The notes below the pieces were generated by a model, which had not been told where the DNA came from, searched no databases, and worked only from the letters and a program-made list of their open reading frames with translations. Below are positions 1 through 11,405 of a DNA stretch of 64,000 nt, piece after piece. The stretch spans positions 25,458,526 through 25,522,525 of the forward strand of contig CM055831.1 of NCBI GenBank assembly GCA_029582265.1, given 5' to 3'. The position numbers and the translations under genes were made by a program. The stretch is from Zoroaster sp. YZ-2022 (lineage: Eukaryota > Echinodermata > Asteroidea > Forcipulatida > Zoroasteridae). Every line of letters starts with the position of its first letter. Position 1 is the stretch's first letter.

Positions 1-948
1 AAATGAAAATGGTTTATCATTGGTGTGGGACCCTTTATGACATTTTAGACTGCTTCCTATATGAGAAAGATTTACAAATTTTATAAACAATGGCTTTCAT
101 ATTGGTGTGGACCCTCTTATGACATTTTTAGACTGCTCCATATGAGAAAAGATTGCCACAAATGTGCCACAAACAAATGGTTTCTCATTGGTGTGTACCT
201 CTCTGATGACATCTTTAAATCAGTTCGTTGTGAGAAGGATTTTCCAAGGGGCCCCAGCCACAGACAAATGGTTTTCCCATTTGGGTGTACCTGCTGATGA
301 CATCTTAGATTGCTTCCATGTGAGAAGATTTTCCACAAATGTCACAGACAAATGGTTTCTATTGCGTGTACCTCCGATGACATCTTAAATCACTTCCTTT
401 CAGAAGGATTTCCACAGGGCAAATGGTTTCATTGTGTGTACCCCTCTGATGACGTCTTAGACTGCTTGTACAAAGAAGGATTTTCACAACAGCGCAAAAC
501 AAACAGTTTCTAGTGAAAATCCTGATGACATTTCTTAAATCACTTCCTTGTGAGAAGGATTTTCCACCAAATGTCATCACAGACAAATGGTTTTCTCATT
601 TGGGTGTGGACCCTATGATGACATCTAGACCGCTTCTATGTGAGCAGTTGATTTCAAAATAGCACAGATAAATGGTTTCTCATTGTGTGGACCCTCTGAT
701 GACATTCCAGACTCCTCGTCCTGAGAAGGATTTTTCCACAAATGTCACAGAGACAAACATATTTGTCAGGAAAATTTCTGATTTGTCGTCTTAGATTGCC
801 TCCTTTGTGAGAAGTTGATTGTGTCGCTGGGGTGACAAACAGTTTCCTCATTGGTGTGTACTTCTGATGATGTCTTTGATTTCTTCCATGTGAAGAATAC
901 TCTGCCACAAATGTCACACACAATTGTTCCTTTATTTATTAGATCCAT
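1..948 (-). pseudogene. C2H2 zinc-finger exon, decayed, partial at window edge
   Basis: On the minus strand this stretch is a tandem array of units of about 84 bp, each encoding a classical C2H2 finger plus linker. Short conserved pieces such as CDICGK, HQRVHT and KSFSQ recur, but in shifting frames. The plus-strand marker GATGACAT (from the His-Gln part of each finger) recurs at roughly 119, 207, 297, 377, 450, 525, 617, 699 and 866, suggesting about 10-11 fingers. Spacing varies from 73 to 92 bp, so nearly every finger is frameshifted. The best N-terminal start is a Met at 948, shortly before the first CDICG. The 3' end lies outside the window. In the family, such arrays bind DNA. Here the frame damage points to a pseudogene, or to indel errors in the assembly. 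Confidence 0.75.
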
Positions 949-1570
949 TGGGTGACTTGTGATTCAGGTTGAGAACACAAAGAATCAAACGGCTTGTCAT
1001 TGAAAAAAGAGAGACTTTCTGACTCAAAGCAGCTTATATTAACGGAAAAAATCATGCAATTTTTCATACAAATATTTATTGAGGCAGGAAGTCGATGTAG
1101 CATCAAAGATTTGTTAGGAAATTGCCCCTTTGACCACCAGCCCATGGATTAACAAAATTAATTACTAGCCATCTGCTTGGTTTGATAGTGTCCGGGGATA
1201 ATTGTACAAACACAAGAAACACCGTCACAATTAAAGACATCAACAATCAATGACATGGCTGGCAGCACAAAGCCTTTATGCGGTTACTGTAAATTTATTC
1301 GTTTTAGCTTGAAAATTGTTCAGTGTTGAGACATTAACCTCCTCCTACTACATATGGGTCAAAAACTGTCAAATGTTGAAATACTCCCAAGGTATATATA
1401 AAGTACATACAAACACAGTTTTGAACCAAGACTAATCTTTCATCAACTTCGTATTATTCTTTGAATTTGCGATACTGTTCGTCTCAAAACTTACATTATT
1501 TTTTTTATTTGGATAACCAAGTTAGTTATTTTTTTTTAAATCATATGCACAAGTATGTATTCAAAGGCTG
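949..1570. other. non-coding stretch, nothing recognised
   Basis: No domain, repeat or RNA gene is recognised. A 68-codon minus-strand frame at 939-1145 runs into the zinc-finger start, but it has no recognisable motif and I do not call it. Confidence 0.5.
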
Positions 1571-1584
1571 ATCATTTTATGCTG

Positions 1585-1955
1585 TAACTGTGGAGGTCGT
1601 GCTCAGAGTGTCCAGTTTTCACTGACTCAAGTTCCTGGGTGTTAGGCAGCAGTGAATGTGGATTCGAACCTGGCTGTGACACATAATTTGTGTCCTGAGC
1701 AAGACACTTAACCAATACTGCTTATAGCAGAGGTAGCCTAATCAACCGCCTTGTTCTGACTAGTTACCCTCCCAGTCCTATTCGCACCATGAAGAGGCTG
1801 GTTATTAACTTGTCTTGTTTCGGTGCGAGGGGCTGGTTTCTTCAGTGTGGAGTCGTAACAACTCAACGATTCTAATAGCCCCCACCTTGGAGTGGCTTAT
1901 CTATGTGCAAGCGAATTGCAATAAACAAAAAATAAAAATAAAACAGATTACCTGG
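1585..1955 (+). mobile_element. tRNA-derived SINE, old copy
   Basis: A Pol III B-box-like motif (GGATTCGAACCTG, about 1652) is followed by the SINE body motif GTCCTGAGCAAGACACTTAA, similar to a module shared by other SINEs in this window. It ends in an A-rich tail (AATAAACAAAAAATAAAAAT) near 1925-1945. The A-box end is too eroded to place precisely. Seen: B box, body motif and tail. Inferred: SINE identity. Family name not assigned. Confidence 0.65.
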
Positions 1956-1959
1956 CAGC

Positions 1960-3190
1960 GATTCCCTTTGATTGTTTGGCCACCAACCAACCCCACACGT
2001 GCATGCACCAACTTCAAACTGATTAGAATACCATAATTATTTTATTGGTTTTATTGTTTCAGCTATCACAGCCAAAAAGCGCGAATTACAGTGATACTAC
2101 AATATATAAAAATATAGAATTAAAATATTAAAAGTGATGATGATTAAATATCAAATATACAAAAAGAATCTTCAAGTAAATTTTTATTTTAAAGGGGAAG
2201 CCTGAAATTATATAATAATATAGAGATGGCATAAATATACACAAAAAAATGAATACAAAAGGAAAACAGTCGTATGATGTATTTTTTTAATTTGTCATAT
2301 ATCGTCCAAGTAAATATAATTCGCCGCACCGTGAAATGTACAATTACCTTTGGCTTAAAGAGTTAGCTTGTGAAAACTACAAACCATGGCGTATTACTGG
2401 TTGGGCATATAAACTTATCCAAGTCATACTCTTAGTTAAAATACCATCAAACCATTAATATTGCGCAGGAAGCAACGATCAAAAATTTGGAGTTTCAATT
2501 ATACTATTTAATTTAAAAATCAAAAACAATATTTTTTATCTTCAAGATTAACACAACAATAATTTACAACATCTGGAATATAAAGATGAACATGATTCAA
2601 CTGTATTTCTTCTTGGGTGATGATTTTCACCTTAACCACAAGCCAGAATATCAATACTACCACAATATCAAAACCGCATATTGAATGAACCATGATATAT
2701 AATAAATGATCTAATGATTAAAGAACCATGAAGATCCCTAGATAAGATCAACGATGATCGAGAACATCAAATTGATTACACAGGATGAGATCACCCATAT
2801 AACATTAATTACTACACAATATACCAAATATTATTATTAAAAGCTGCCAAACAGATGCCCCTTTTTTGTTTTGTATCCCTGTATGTTGCAGGCAGTTGCT
2901 TCAGTGCATGCTATATTAGCGATAAGGTTTTAATATTATGCAACACAACAAATAACTGTGTCAGTATAAAATTAGTATAGTATTATTAGTATATCTAGCA
3001 AAGTTTTAAATTCGAGCCTAAATTATTTTTATGTTCCACTCTATTTTAGAAACATAATAAAATATTTAACTTACATAAGGAATATCTTTCCATATCCACG
3101 GAAATTATCTAGTTGTTTGAGTTTATCGACGCCCAAGCTGGCATTTTACTTCGACGTTTGAAACGATCAGAACATGTACATTTTACAATA
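1960..3190. other. AT-rich non-coding DNA
   Basis: Very AT-rich with stop codons in all frames. I see no gene, RNA or clear repeat. Confidence 0.5.
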
Positions 3191-3214
3191 ATAGTCAATA
3201 CATGCCGCCGTGAA

Positions 3215-3375
3215 CTCGTATGCACTTTGTATACACAGTATAGTATAGTAACATGGTGTATACGTATGTGTATGTGTATATATACATATACATGTACATG
3301 GTTACAATTATTACATGTGTGTGTATAAATGATATACATACATGTACATACATACACATACGTACATCGTACACA
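3215..3375. repeat. TA/TG-rich microsatellite tract
   Basis: Alternating purine-pyrimidine sequence made of TATACA, GTATGTGTA and CATGTACATG motifs. Overlapping open frames in both strands come from this low-complexity composition and are not genes. Confidence 0.75.
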
Positions 3376-3394
3376 TAAGAAGTGCGTTTTCTTC

Positions 3395-3547
3395 CCACAT
3401 CTCTTCCTGTCAGAAAAATACATTTCTTTTCTATTTTTTTACCTCATGTTCGTGTAAGTAAGAGTCGTTTGCAGTGAACAAAAAGAATGAATGAAACTGC
3501 GACAATGTTTTCGATGGTGCACGTTGGGGTTGGTCGTAAGCGGACCC
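3395..3547. repeat. DIRS-type element terminal block A1
   Basis: It matches 5397-5528 in direct orientation. Shared pieces include CTGTCAGAAAA-TACATTTC, TTTACCTCATGTTCG and ACAATGTTTTCGATGG. A few small indels separate the two copies. It marks the lower-coordinate end of the element. Confidence 0.75.
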
Positions 3548-3875
3548 CGTTGTTTAATAAATCTTTATATCGTGATATTGGGTATCCGAAATTTAAACCC
3601 TTAAAATTATTCAGAAACAATGCGGCCATTTAAATTTTGGCCTTAGTTTTAAAAAAACAGGTATTTTCTGTGGAATTTTATATTAGGTTCTAGTAACAAA
3701 TAACTTGAAACCCTGTTCAACACCTTTACTACTTGTAATTACTATACGATTCGATTAAACCTCGAAAAACCAAGTTTCAATCGTTATGAATCCATTTCTG
3801 GAGTCGGAATAATCTGTTGAAAATTATCACAGGAGATTATAATCTGAGCCCAAAGCGGGAATGTGTGTGTAAAGT

Positions 3876-4830
3876 TTAAAATGCTCTAAATTCTTTGTGG
3901 CGAATAAAGCGGACTCTTTCGTCGTTAACTCCGAAAGAGCATACGTTCCTGGCGCTCCCGTTTTCCATCTGCCCTCCTGTTTGGAAAGTATAAGGAATGG
4001 GGGGGAACATTGTTGGCGTTAAAGGCAGCAGACATGCCCCGCCTGATCTCGTAAAACCAGCGAAGGCCGTGGCGGCAAACGTTGTGACGATGGTTCGGAG
4101 AGCGTCCAGAACTATTCTCACGCGCGTGCGTGGTTAGCTAAGGCTTTTTAATAGGTGTGATGGTCTAAGGCCTTTCTGGAGTGACAGACAGTCGTGGTTG
4201 GGAGAAACAGGTAAGTGGTGAATCGCTCGGGGCGCCTTAATGTTGTGGAGGTGCACGTTCGGCCACCTAACACTGGGCAGTTGGCTTTAAACGTTCGGGT
4301 ACAATAATTTGACTTCCGTTCCTTGCCTGAATTGGATCAGTTTTGATTTTCGAAGATGTACATGGTTAGACGGTCCATGGCGTTATTTTACAGTCATTTC
4401 TATTGATGTTTTATGTCGTCGAAACGAAGAAATCCCAAAGGGCGATGAGATAAACAACATACGAAATGAATACGGATCTGCCAGTGTTGCAGAGCTGTGT
4501 CCGTGTTTGGTATGCGTAGCTTTGCCAGAATATCCGGTGATGATGGGTCTTTTCCGTACGTGGTTGCGTGGAATTCCTCAGCTTTTGAAACCCCTGCAGA
4601 GCCATCTAGCCACACCTGCTGTCTGTTGGTGAAAGGGTGACCGGCCCAACCGTGCGCCCACTTGATTGATGCTGCGGCAAGCTCAGCGGAGGACTTGGAT
4701 CCTGGTGGTCGACAGATGGGACATGTATGGCCAAATGCGAAGTAAAAACGGCTGACCGGGAACGTTGTGATGTCCGGATTTGATGAAGCCCAGTTCTCCC
4801 ACTTCTGGTCCAAGAAGCCTCGTTTTGTAT
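3876..4830 (-). pseudogene. DIRS tyrosine recombinase, frameshifted
   Basis: The longest frame (4400-4813, 137 codons) contains HTCPICRPPGSKS, the alpha-helical segment AAASIKWAHGWAG, and GFLRFDDIKH, which fits the GFLRFDE box of DIRS recombinases. Lower coordinates continue in other frames, with an HLRKSKTD-like segment near 4340 and then HGLR near 4060, the expected HxxR of the catalytic domain. After that comes a diverged block in place of the usual GRW-SENAKDGY region. Tyrosine recombinases of this type integrate the circular DNA copy. At least three frame changes are needed to read through, so the gene is inactive as assembled. Confidence 0.75.
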
Positions 4831-5217
4831 TTGGCTTTCACGTTGAGGAGGATGCACGGTTGTTCCATATATCTGTTGAGGCAAGTAAATAGAGACCAAC
4901 ATAGCATTGGTGTTAAAAGTACGGTCTATCGGGTATGAATTAGTATCGTGCTGTACGACCTGCTAGAGAATACGCGTATGAGGCGATAGATATGATTCAG
5001 ACTGGTATCTGGTTCAGCGCAGCACGTTCATCGCCGAGTGCCGGCTGCTACTGGTGGCTGGCCACGAAAAACCCCTGTGAGAGGAAACGTGGTGCAAGCC
5101 CGGGCCTCAGCGAAGGTGCACACTCCCTGAAACCGATACCATACACAATGATGTAAAAGACGAGGATTATAGTGATTAGGAATGGGAGGGTGGGCGTAAC
5201 TGCCGTAGCAAGCGTGT

Positions 5218-5395
5218 GTAGCAAGGCAAAATTGACCAATCGGAGAGGAATGCAAAGAACCAAAGCAGCTCTATTTAAGAAGAGGTAAATGAATGAATGA
5301 CATCTCTTATTGCGTAACGTGTTGGAGTGGCGCTGCGAAAAGCCGCCGGAGCGTATAATTGCTATGTCGTTCAAAAACGAAAAGAAATTCCAATT
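5218..5395. repeat. DIRS-type element block B1
   Basis: It matches 8478-8644 directly, sharing GAATGCAAAGAAC, AGCAGCTCTATTTAAG, TTATTGCGTAACGTGTTG and GCGCTGCGAAAAGCCGCCGG. It abuts block A2 at about 5396, forming a B-A junction like that of a circularised or tandem element. Confidence 0.8.
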
Positions 5396-5396
5396 T

Positions 5397-5528
5397 CTTT
5401 CCGTCAGAAAATACATTTCTTTTTCTATTTTTTACCTCATGTTCGGTAGTAGAGTGCGGTGGGGAAATAAAAAGAATGAAACTGACAATGTTTTCGATGG
5501 CGCACGTTGGGGTTTGGTCGTAGTGGAC
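5397..5528. repeat. DIRS-type element block A2
   Basis: Internal direct copy of A1 (3395-3547). It lies immediately after B1. Confidence 0.75.
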
Positions 5529-5879
5529 CCTGGATGAGAAACGCAAGAAGAGGGTAAGGGTAAAGAAAGTAAGGAGTTTATGCAGAGGATCTGGCCAACA
5601 TGGAACAATAGCATTGTGCAAGTGACGGCACCAAATGGCCGTGTCGAAGACATTATGGAAAATAACTTAGCATCAAACAACCACCATGTGCCCATAAACG
5701 TTCAATGCTGGGAATATAAAATACTGCAAATTAACCAACAAATTCTGAGATTCACGGTTGCGAAAGCAACTCAATTTGTTCGATTTTCGCGCCGGTATTC
5801 AAGATACTGATAACCCGGGAAAATATGATTTGGTGGCTCGGGCACGAAATTAGTGCATAGCTGTGAAGGGGGGGATAGT

Positions 5880-7860
5880 TCAATTTGAACTTAGCTAGGT
5901 GTAAGCAGTGTTGGCAATAGCCAAGGTCGTCGAACAACAAATAAAAGCCTCTGTTAGTTTTTCTCTGGAGGAATTGTGTGATCTATTCTTAACGCGCCAG
6001 AGACAAAAAATCGGCGAGCTGTTGAAAACTGGACCCCTGATCGAGTAATGGTGGGGCAAAGAAATTTTAGTGAGGCGCCAGTCATGGATGAAACTGTTAA
6101 ATGAACGCCATGTCGGAACACAATGACGTGAAATAGCCAGAAATAGGCCGCTTATCGTCCATTTCGGGACGATAAAGAGTGCCATAAGCTCTACATTTCG
6201 CAAAAGTGCCTCAAAACGGCAACTATAGAGGAAAAGGTGGAGGACAAATATAATTATTCTCGTTAAACCACCATTGTAACAGATCGCATCTACTCCCTTT
6301 TTGGATCCCTTGCACCAAAATCTGGAATTAAACGTTGGGACTTTGAAATTGGTAGGAGAAGGAAACGATCTATGGAATGGGACCCCAAAGTTTGTCGACG
6401 AGCGCGAACTGCTTGTCTGGTCTACCGACGGACCAGTCGTCGTAGTCGGTGACCCCTACTACCGATATCTACGATTGTATTGATATATTCGGGGGTATCC
6501 ATTCCGCCATTATGGCGATATTATTATGTTTCAAGCACACGTTAAAGCGCATGGAGATTGCTAATGATTGTAGGTCAGGTTTTGTGCTACCGTGCGCTTT
6601 ATGATGCGGGAACGTTAGTGTTATCCAATGTACCATGACTTTCTCGTGTGAGCAATGGTCGCTCAATTCAGATAGTATTCTTAGAACAGCGGCTAGCTCT
6701 CGCCAAGTTGAACTGCGCCATCTTTCGGTTTCCGTCCACGTGCCGTTGAATTTCATTTGGGGACATCTTGGACGTGTCCGCCCCAGCCGATATCGCTTGC
6801 GTCTGAATAGATTACGAGAGATGGTGCGTGCTGATGTTTTATGGAAAATCCGTTGTATGCGTCAAGGTTCGTTTGCCAGAATTTTAGGTCTGCGATAGAG
6901 TCGCAGATAAGTGCGACGTCGGACCACGAGGATCTAGATTCGATGGATCTATACGTGGCGCGTGTCATGAGGCGCGTGACTGGACCTAGAGCTGCCGACA
7001 TCGATATTATCTGGCCAGCGATGCTAGCGATAGATCGTCGGATGGGGTAGATGGTCTAACATGGCCGTCGCGATTGAAGCTATAAGTTTAATAATTTTGG
7101 TAGTGGGCACGGAAAAGGTCAGCGTGAGCGAATCGGCGATGATGCATGAGAACTTAATGGTTGTTTAGGGATTCCAAACGCTTTTCGTTTTGCTCGGGAC
7201 GAAGCCGTTATTGACTAGGGCGTCTTTGACTAATGACTGTTGTATAGGCAGTGGTCAGATCTGGAGAAACTATGATGGCGTCGTCGATGTAAGCGAATGA
7301 TGTGATGCCTTGTGCACGCCAGTGATAAATGAGTGGTCTAATGATCTTAGTGAAGATGTAGCATGCGGAAAGACCGAAAGGCAATGACGCGAAAATTTGG
7401 TGGAGGAATTACTAAACGCCAAGAAAATCCGAGAAACTTTTGATGTGCAAAAAAATATCTACGTGGTGATAACCAGATTCGAGTCGAATGTGTAGTTTGG
7501 TTGCGATCTAGAACTTGGGAAATGTGGTTGAGGTGTTCGTATTTGAACTTGGTTTTGAAAACAAATTGGTTGGGGTGGCGCAAGTCGAGAACTAACCTTT
7601 AAATTTCTTACCTACGGCAACTGTGAGAGGGTTGCAGCAATGGGAGGGTTATTTACTTCAGATAATGCAACGTTTTAGCAAGAGCTCAGAAATGGCTTTA
7701 TCAACAAAATTTGGGATGGGGAAGGCTGATGCGTTATTCTTTGCTATGAATGGAGGTGGGCTGGTTATAAATGGGATCTTGTAATCCGAATCCAAACGTC
7801 TAAAACAAACTTGCTGGCTTTTAATACAGATCTCCAAAAGGGGAACGCACCGTTTTAATA
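5880..7860 (-). pseudogene. DIRS reverse transcriptase / RNase H, frameshifted
   Basis: Motifs run in order on the minus strand. About 7600-7850: pieces of the DIRS RT N-terminus (SDYKIPFI, FIAKNNASAF). At 7347-7583: RHPNQFVFKTKFKYEHL and FFAHQKFLGFSW. About 7270-7330: HWRAQGITSFAYIDDA, with YIDD as the RT metal-binding box. At 6753-7001: VIYSDASDIGWGGH, the RNase H catalytic start. At 6469-6756: SSTWRELAAVLRI and EWIPPN. About 6380-6470: DYDDWSV and FALVDKLWGP. About 6040-6250: GVDA, then a VPKW segment. The protein would copy element RNA and degrade the template. Frame changes between almost every block make it non-functional as assembled. Confidence 0.85.
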
Positions 7861-7867
7861 ATCTACC

Positions 7868-8555
7868 TTGAACTCTTTCTGGCGTTTTCCCGTTATCTTG
7901 ATGCTCCCAGTCTCTACAGCTTGTCGACTGCTCTTATCCGAAGGGGTTGTAGGGCTCGGCGATGGGCAGGACGGGCGTGGCCCCCCGACTAGTAGGGGCG
8001 AAAAGCTGCTGCGGGGTAACGGGCATTGCAGACGGCGCTGGCTTGGCTGATCGTCGCTAATGGTCGTTTCTTAGGTGCCGGTTTCGGATGCGGCTGCTTT
8101 TTCGGCTTTTCCCCAGCCTGGTCTTTCGGCTCATGGTTGAATTAACTTTGGCGTTCTTTGATGGTCTTGACTGCCTCTTCAAGATTGATTTTGGCTTATC
8201 TACGTCAGGTGTGTCGATGTTATGGGAAGATTCGACCAGGTTGAGGACTTTTTCGCAATGAGAAAATTGCTGTTGGTTGCCCTCCCTCTCTGAACGTCGG
8301 TGTGTCGACCAGTCTTTGCTTTTTACAAGCAGATTCGACTCTAGAGTCGATAGAGCTAGTCAGTGCTTGGATGGCATTGTAGTATCTGCTGATTGCCGCC
8401 GAGAGGCTGCGATTGTACCTCGCTGTCTGACATGACGCACGAAAGGAAAGCGTATTGAGAGGTATTCGTAACTCGTGTAGCAAGGTGTGTCGCTTGACCG
8501 AGAGTGAATGCAAAGAACTAAAAGCAGCTCTATTTAAGCAGAAATGAATGGACAT
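7868..8555 (-). pseudogene. putative gag-like region of the DIRS-type element
   Basis: It lies upstream (minus strand) of the RT, where DIRS elements carry ORF1. The clearest frame (8220-8555, 111 codons) starts inside block B2 and is rich in Arg and Ser. No named motif is visible. The assignment rests on position only. Confidence 0.4.
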
Positions 8556-8644
8556 TCCTTATTGCGTAACGTGTTGAGTGGCGCTGCGAAAAGCCGCCGG
8601 AGCGTATAATTACATGTCGTTCAAAAAACGAAAGAAATTCCACG
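8478..8644. repeat. DIRS-type element terminal block B2
   Basis: Direct match to 5218-5395. Similarity ends at GAAATTCCA (about 8642), which I take as the higher-coordinate end of the element. Confidence 0.75.
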
Positions 8645-8649
8645 TACCG

Positions 8650-11040
8650 TGAGGTCAATCAACGATATGGCGCCCTCTTTCGTGTACCACCGTTTGAGCT
8701 AGTTGTCTGGGGAGTTTTTTGCAAAAGGTCCCTGGATTTTATGATCGTCTGAAGGTCGAATTGACATTTTACTGGTATGCAAATATTGTAGGATACTTTT
8801 GGCGAATGAGAGTGAGTCGCGACGCGTGGGTTTTTATGATTCTTGCGCTCAGGAGATGAACAAATTAATTTCACTTTTTATTAGTGTCACTTTGTTGTCG
8901 CAGTTTTTAAAATAATAATTTTTAAGCACCAAATCTTATAATATTCATTATCTTATAAAAGTTATATTCGCACACACGTGTACAGATGGAAATGCGCATG
9001 CGCACAAACAGTTTTGCCTACGTGTATGTACATGTGTGCATGAACGTTAGCCACTGAAGCATAAACAAGTGGGAAATATCACCATTTTCAGGTAAAATTT
9101 TACGTACTCAAGGGTCCGACGACCATCATGAGATTACATAGAAACAGAAAGTGTTCTTTAACGGGCGAAAATGGGAAGGGAAATTGTGGGGAAATGCATC
9201 ATTTTATAATATAAGCCAATATCGCCTTCGGAATTGTGCGTGCAGTGCTAGTGAACTTGGGAAATGGGTTTTGGAAAAAAGTTGTAGCCATACAAACGCA
9301 CACGTTTGTGTACAAATTTAGGTAAGTACACGGTCACTGCTTGTGAGGGCGCTATACATGTACTAATAGGTTTTAACCTCATTTAATGTGACCAGTTTAC
9401 TGTGTGTTTCCGGGCACTACATCAAACCTAACACAGTAATCTGCCATGGGCGTATTGACATGACCTTTTTGTTAATAGGTAATGCTTTAAAGATCATGCA
9501 ATTCCTGTAAAATAGAGTAGAAACTGTTACAAACTGTTATATACTGTGTAAATGGTCACAACTTTTTTGCCTCAAATTGTATAACAAAAATTTCCCCAAA
9601 TCACGACTCTAAAAAGTCCATTAACATTTGTTCCGTTCACACTATGACTGGGAGGCTGGGAGACCCCTTTGTTTTGTTGCATTTTTAAAGCCCTTTAACC
9701 CTAAATGAGAATTAAGGTTTTGGAACAACTTCAAATTTTCATGAAATTGCCTAACAAAGTTAATGGAGGAGAAAAAGGTGGTCGGCAAAGAAGTTGGAAG
9801 TTTTTACGTTTTATAGCAAAATTATGGAGAAATTTTAAAAAGAAATCAGTTAAATTATAAATAGAACATTTTTATAATGAAGAAAAGAATTTATTTTCTC
9901 CCAAAATCTATTTTAATACTAATAATAGTCTTTTACAGAGCATTTTTATTCTTCTAAAAACAAATGGGGAAAATTGCAGATAAATTTCATTGTATTTAAA
10001 AAACAAATAAAGCATTATGTTCAAACCAAGTTAGTTTGAATGCTTTCCTGAGTCTCTATCTTTAGAATAATTATGTAAGCTGTCGCTCACAGCAACAAAT
10101 TAAATAATTAATCTAAAAATTGGAGACTGTGAATGGAAGAAGCGTTCAGACTAAACCGTGGTCAAACACACAATAATAATGATTGTAAATTGTGGTGTCG
10201 GTCCAGCAAATTTAAAACATTAAAAACTAATAAAATATAAATAAATAAATAAATAAAATAAATAAATAAATAAATACAAAATTGATGCCACCCGAAAAAC
10301 AAAACCATTAAAAAAATACTAAAATTAAATAAAGTGCTAGTTGAGACAAGAACCATTATCTTTATCAAGAAACTATTATCTTTTTGTATTATTTTGGGAC
10401 AGTATGATATTACCGCATGTTCCCCGATTGTAGATTGGGGACACGGATCGCCGCCCATCAAACGCCAATAAATTGTTGTTCCTACCGCTAATCAGATTGT
10501 ATACAAAATAATAATTGAATATCAGGAACACATAAAAAGGCAAGTGGCACAAGGCATTGTTTTCTCCTTTTTACCATTTAATTTATATGCAATATATATT
10601 TTTTGTTGAGGTGGAGAATATTTCTAAAAGAAAATATGTTCCGAAAACCAAACTGTTTGCTTGAATATAACTGTCATCCAGAAATCAGCTGAGATATTCT
10701 CTGTTTGCATGGTTTCTGGGAATAAAAAAATGGTTCTTTTCTTGATTATACAAATGTTCTGTATGTAATTTAACTAATTCTTAATAATTTTCACAATAAT
10801 TTTGCTATATACATAAAAAACATCAATTTTCTGACCGGCCACATTTCTCCTCCATTGACTTCGTGCCGGTAGGCTGCTTTTTAGGAAGAAGTATTTTTTT
10901 TTTAAAAGGCTGGTTTCAGGCAAATCAGGTTTGATTTAAAACAAAATTAAAAATATTAAACAAGTTTTCTGTCCTTCATTTATGAACTTTAATAAAATCT
11001 GATGACTGGTGTACATGGTAACTGTAACTGAGGTAAAACT
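8650..11040. other. AT-rich intergenic DNA with an AAAT microsatellite
   Basis: I recognise no gene. An (AAAT)n tract lies at about 10233-10276. At 10867 the sequence GTAGGCTGCTTTTTAGGAAG nearly repeats the sequence just after the large minisatellite (17267), so the array may have been bounded by related flanks. Confidence 0.5.
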
Positions 11041-11129
11041 TCTAGCCAATAGTTTTATTGTGATTTGCTAGTTATAAACATGGAGGCGTTTTTGGACCAA
11101 AATAAAGAGTCCTCTCAACAAGAAGACAC

Positions 11130-11405
11130 ACTTGTCTGTCTGGAATGGGACAGAAATGATTGCATAGAAACCTACAGTGCTTTGGTTAGTAACTGTGAAT
11201 GAGATGTACTTTAATCTAAAATGAACATTCCAGATATTGAATTTGTACAAATAGTTTTTATCTCGTTAATTTTTTTTAATTAAGAATTTAACTGTCGGAA
11301 GTATTTGTAGGCCTATATATTTGAATCACTGACTTATTGGAATGAACTGTGACAGAAACAAACATTGTCTTTGTTGTTTTGCCGTAGAATTTGTTTTTGA
11401 ACTGA
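11130..11405 (+). repeat. start of duplicated unit copy A, chimeric junction
   Basis: 11134-11207 matches 52905-52975 in copy C (GGAATGGGACAGAAATGATT and onward). From 11207 the sequence instead matches 50885-51055 (GTACTTTAATCTAAAATGAA and onward). Copy C holds these two pieces about 2 kb apart and in the opposite order, so 11207 is a rearrangement junction. Confidence 0.7.

Larger units (their letters stand above)
3395..8645 (-). mobile_element. DIRS-type tyrosine-recombinase retrotransposon, degraded
   Basis: Reading on the minus strand from 8645 down: a gag-like region, reverse transcriptase with a YIDD box, RNase H with the DIRS-typical SDASDIGWGG motif, and a tyrosine recombinase. This set, with no DDE integrase, defines YR retrotransposons of the DIRS order, which integrate through a circular intermediate. 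Terminal blocks recur internally: A (3395-3547 and 5397-5528) and B (5218-5395 and 8478-8644), in direct orientation. Many frameshifts and stops show it is not autonomous as assembled. It could be one element with split direct repeats, or two internally deleted elements in tandem. Confidence 0.85.

Noticed and set aside
3109..3423. Tyr/His/Cys-rich open frame of 104 codons on the minus strand
   Set aside because: It is produced by the TA/TG microsatellite.
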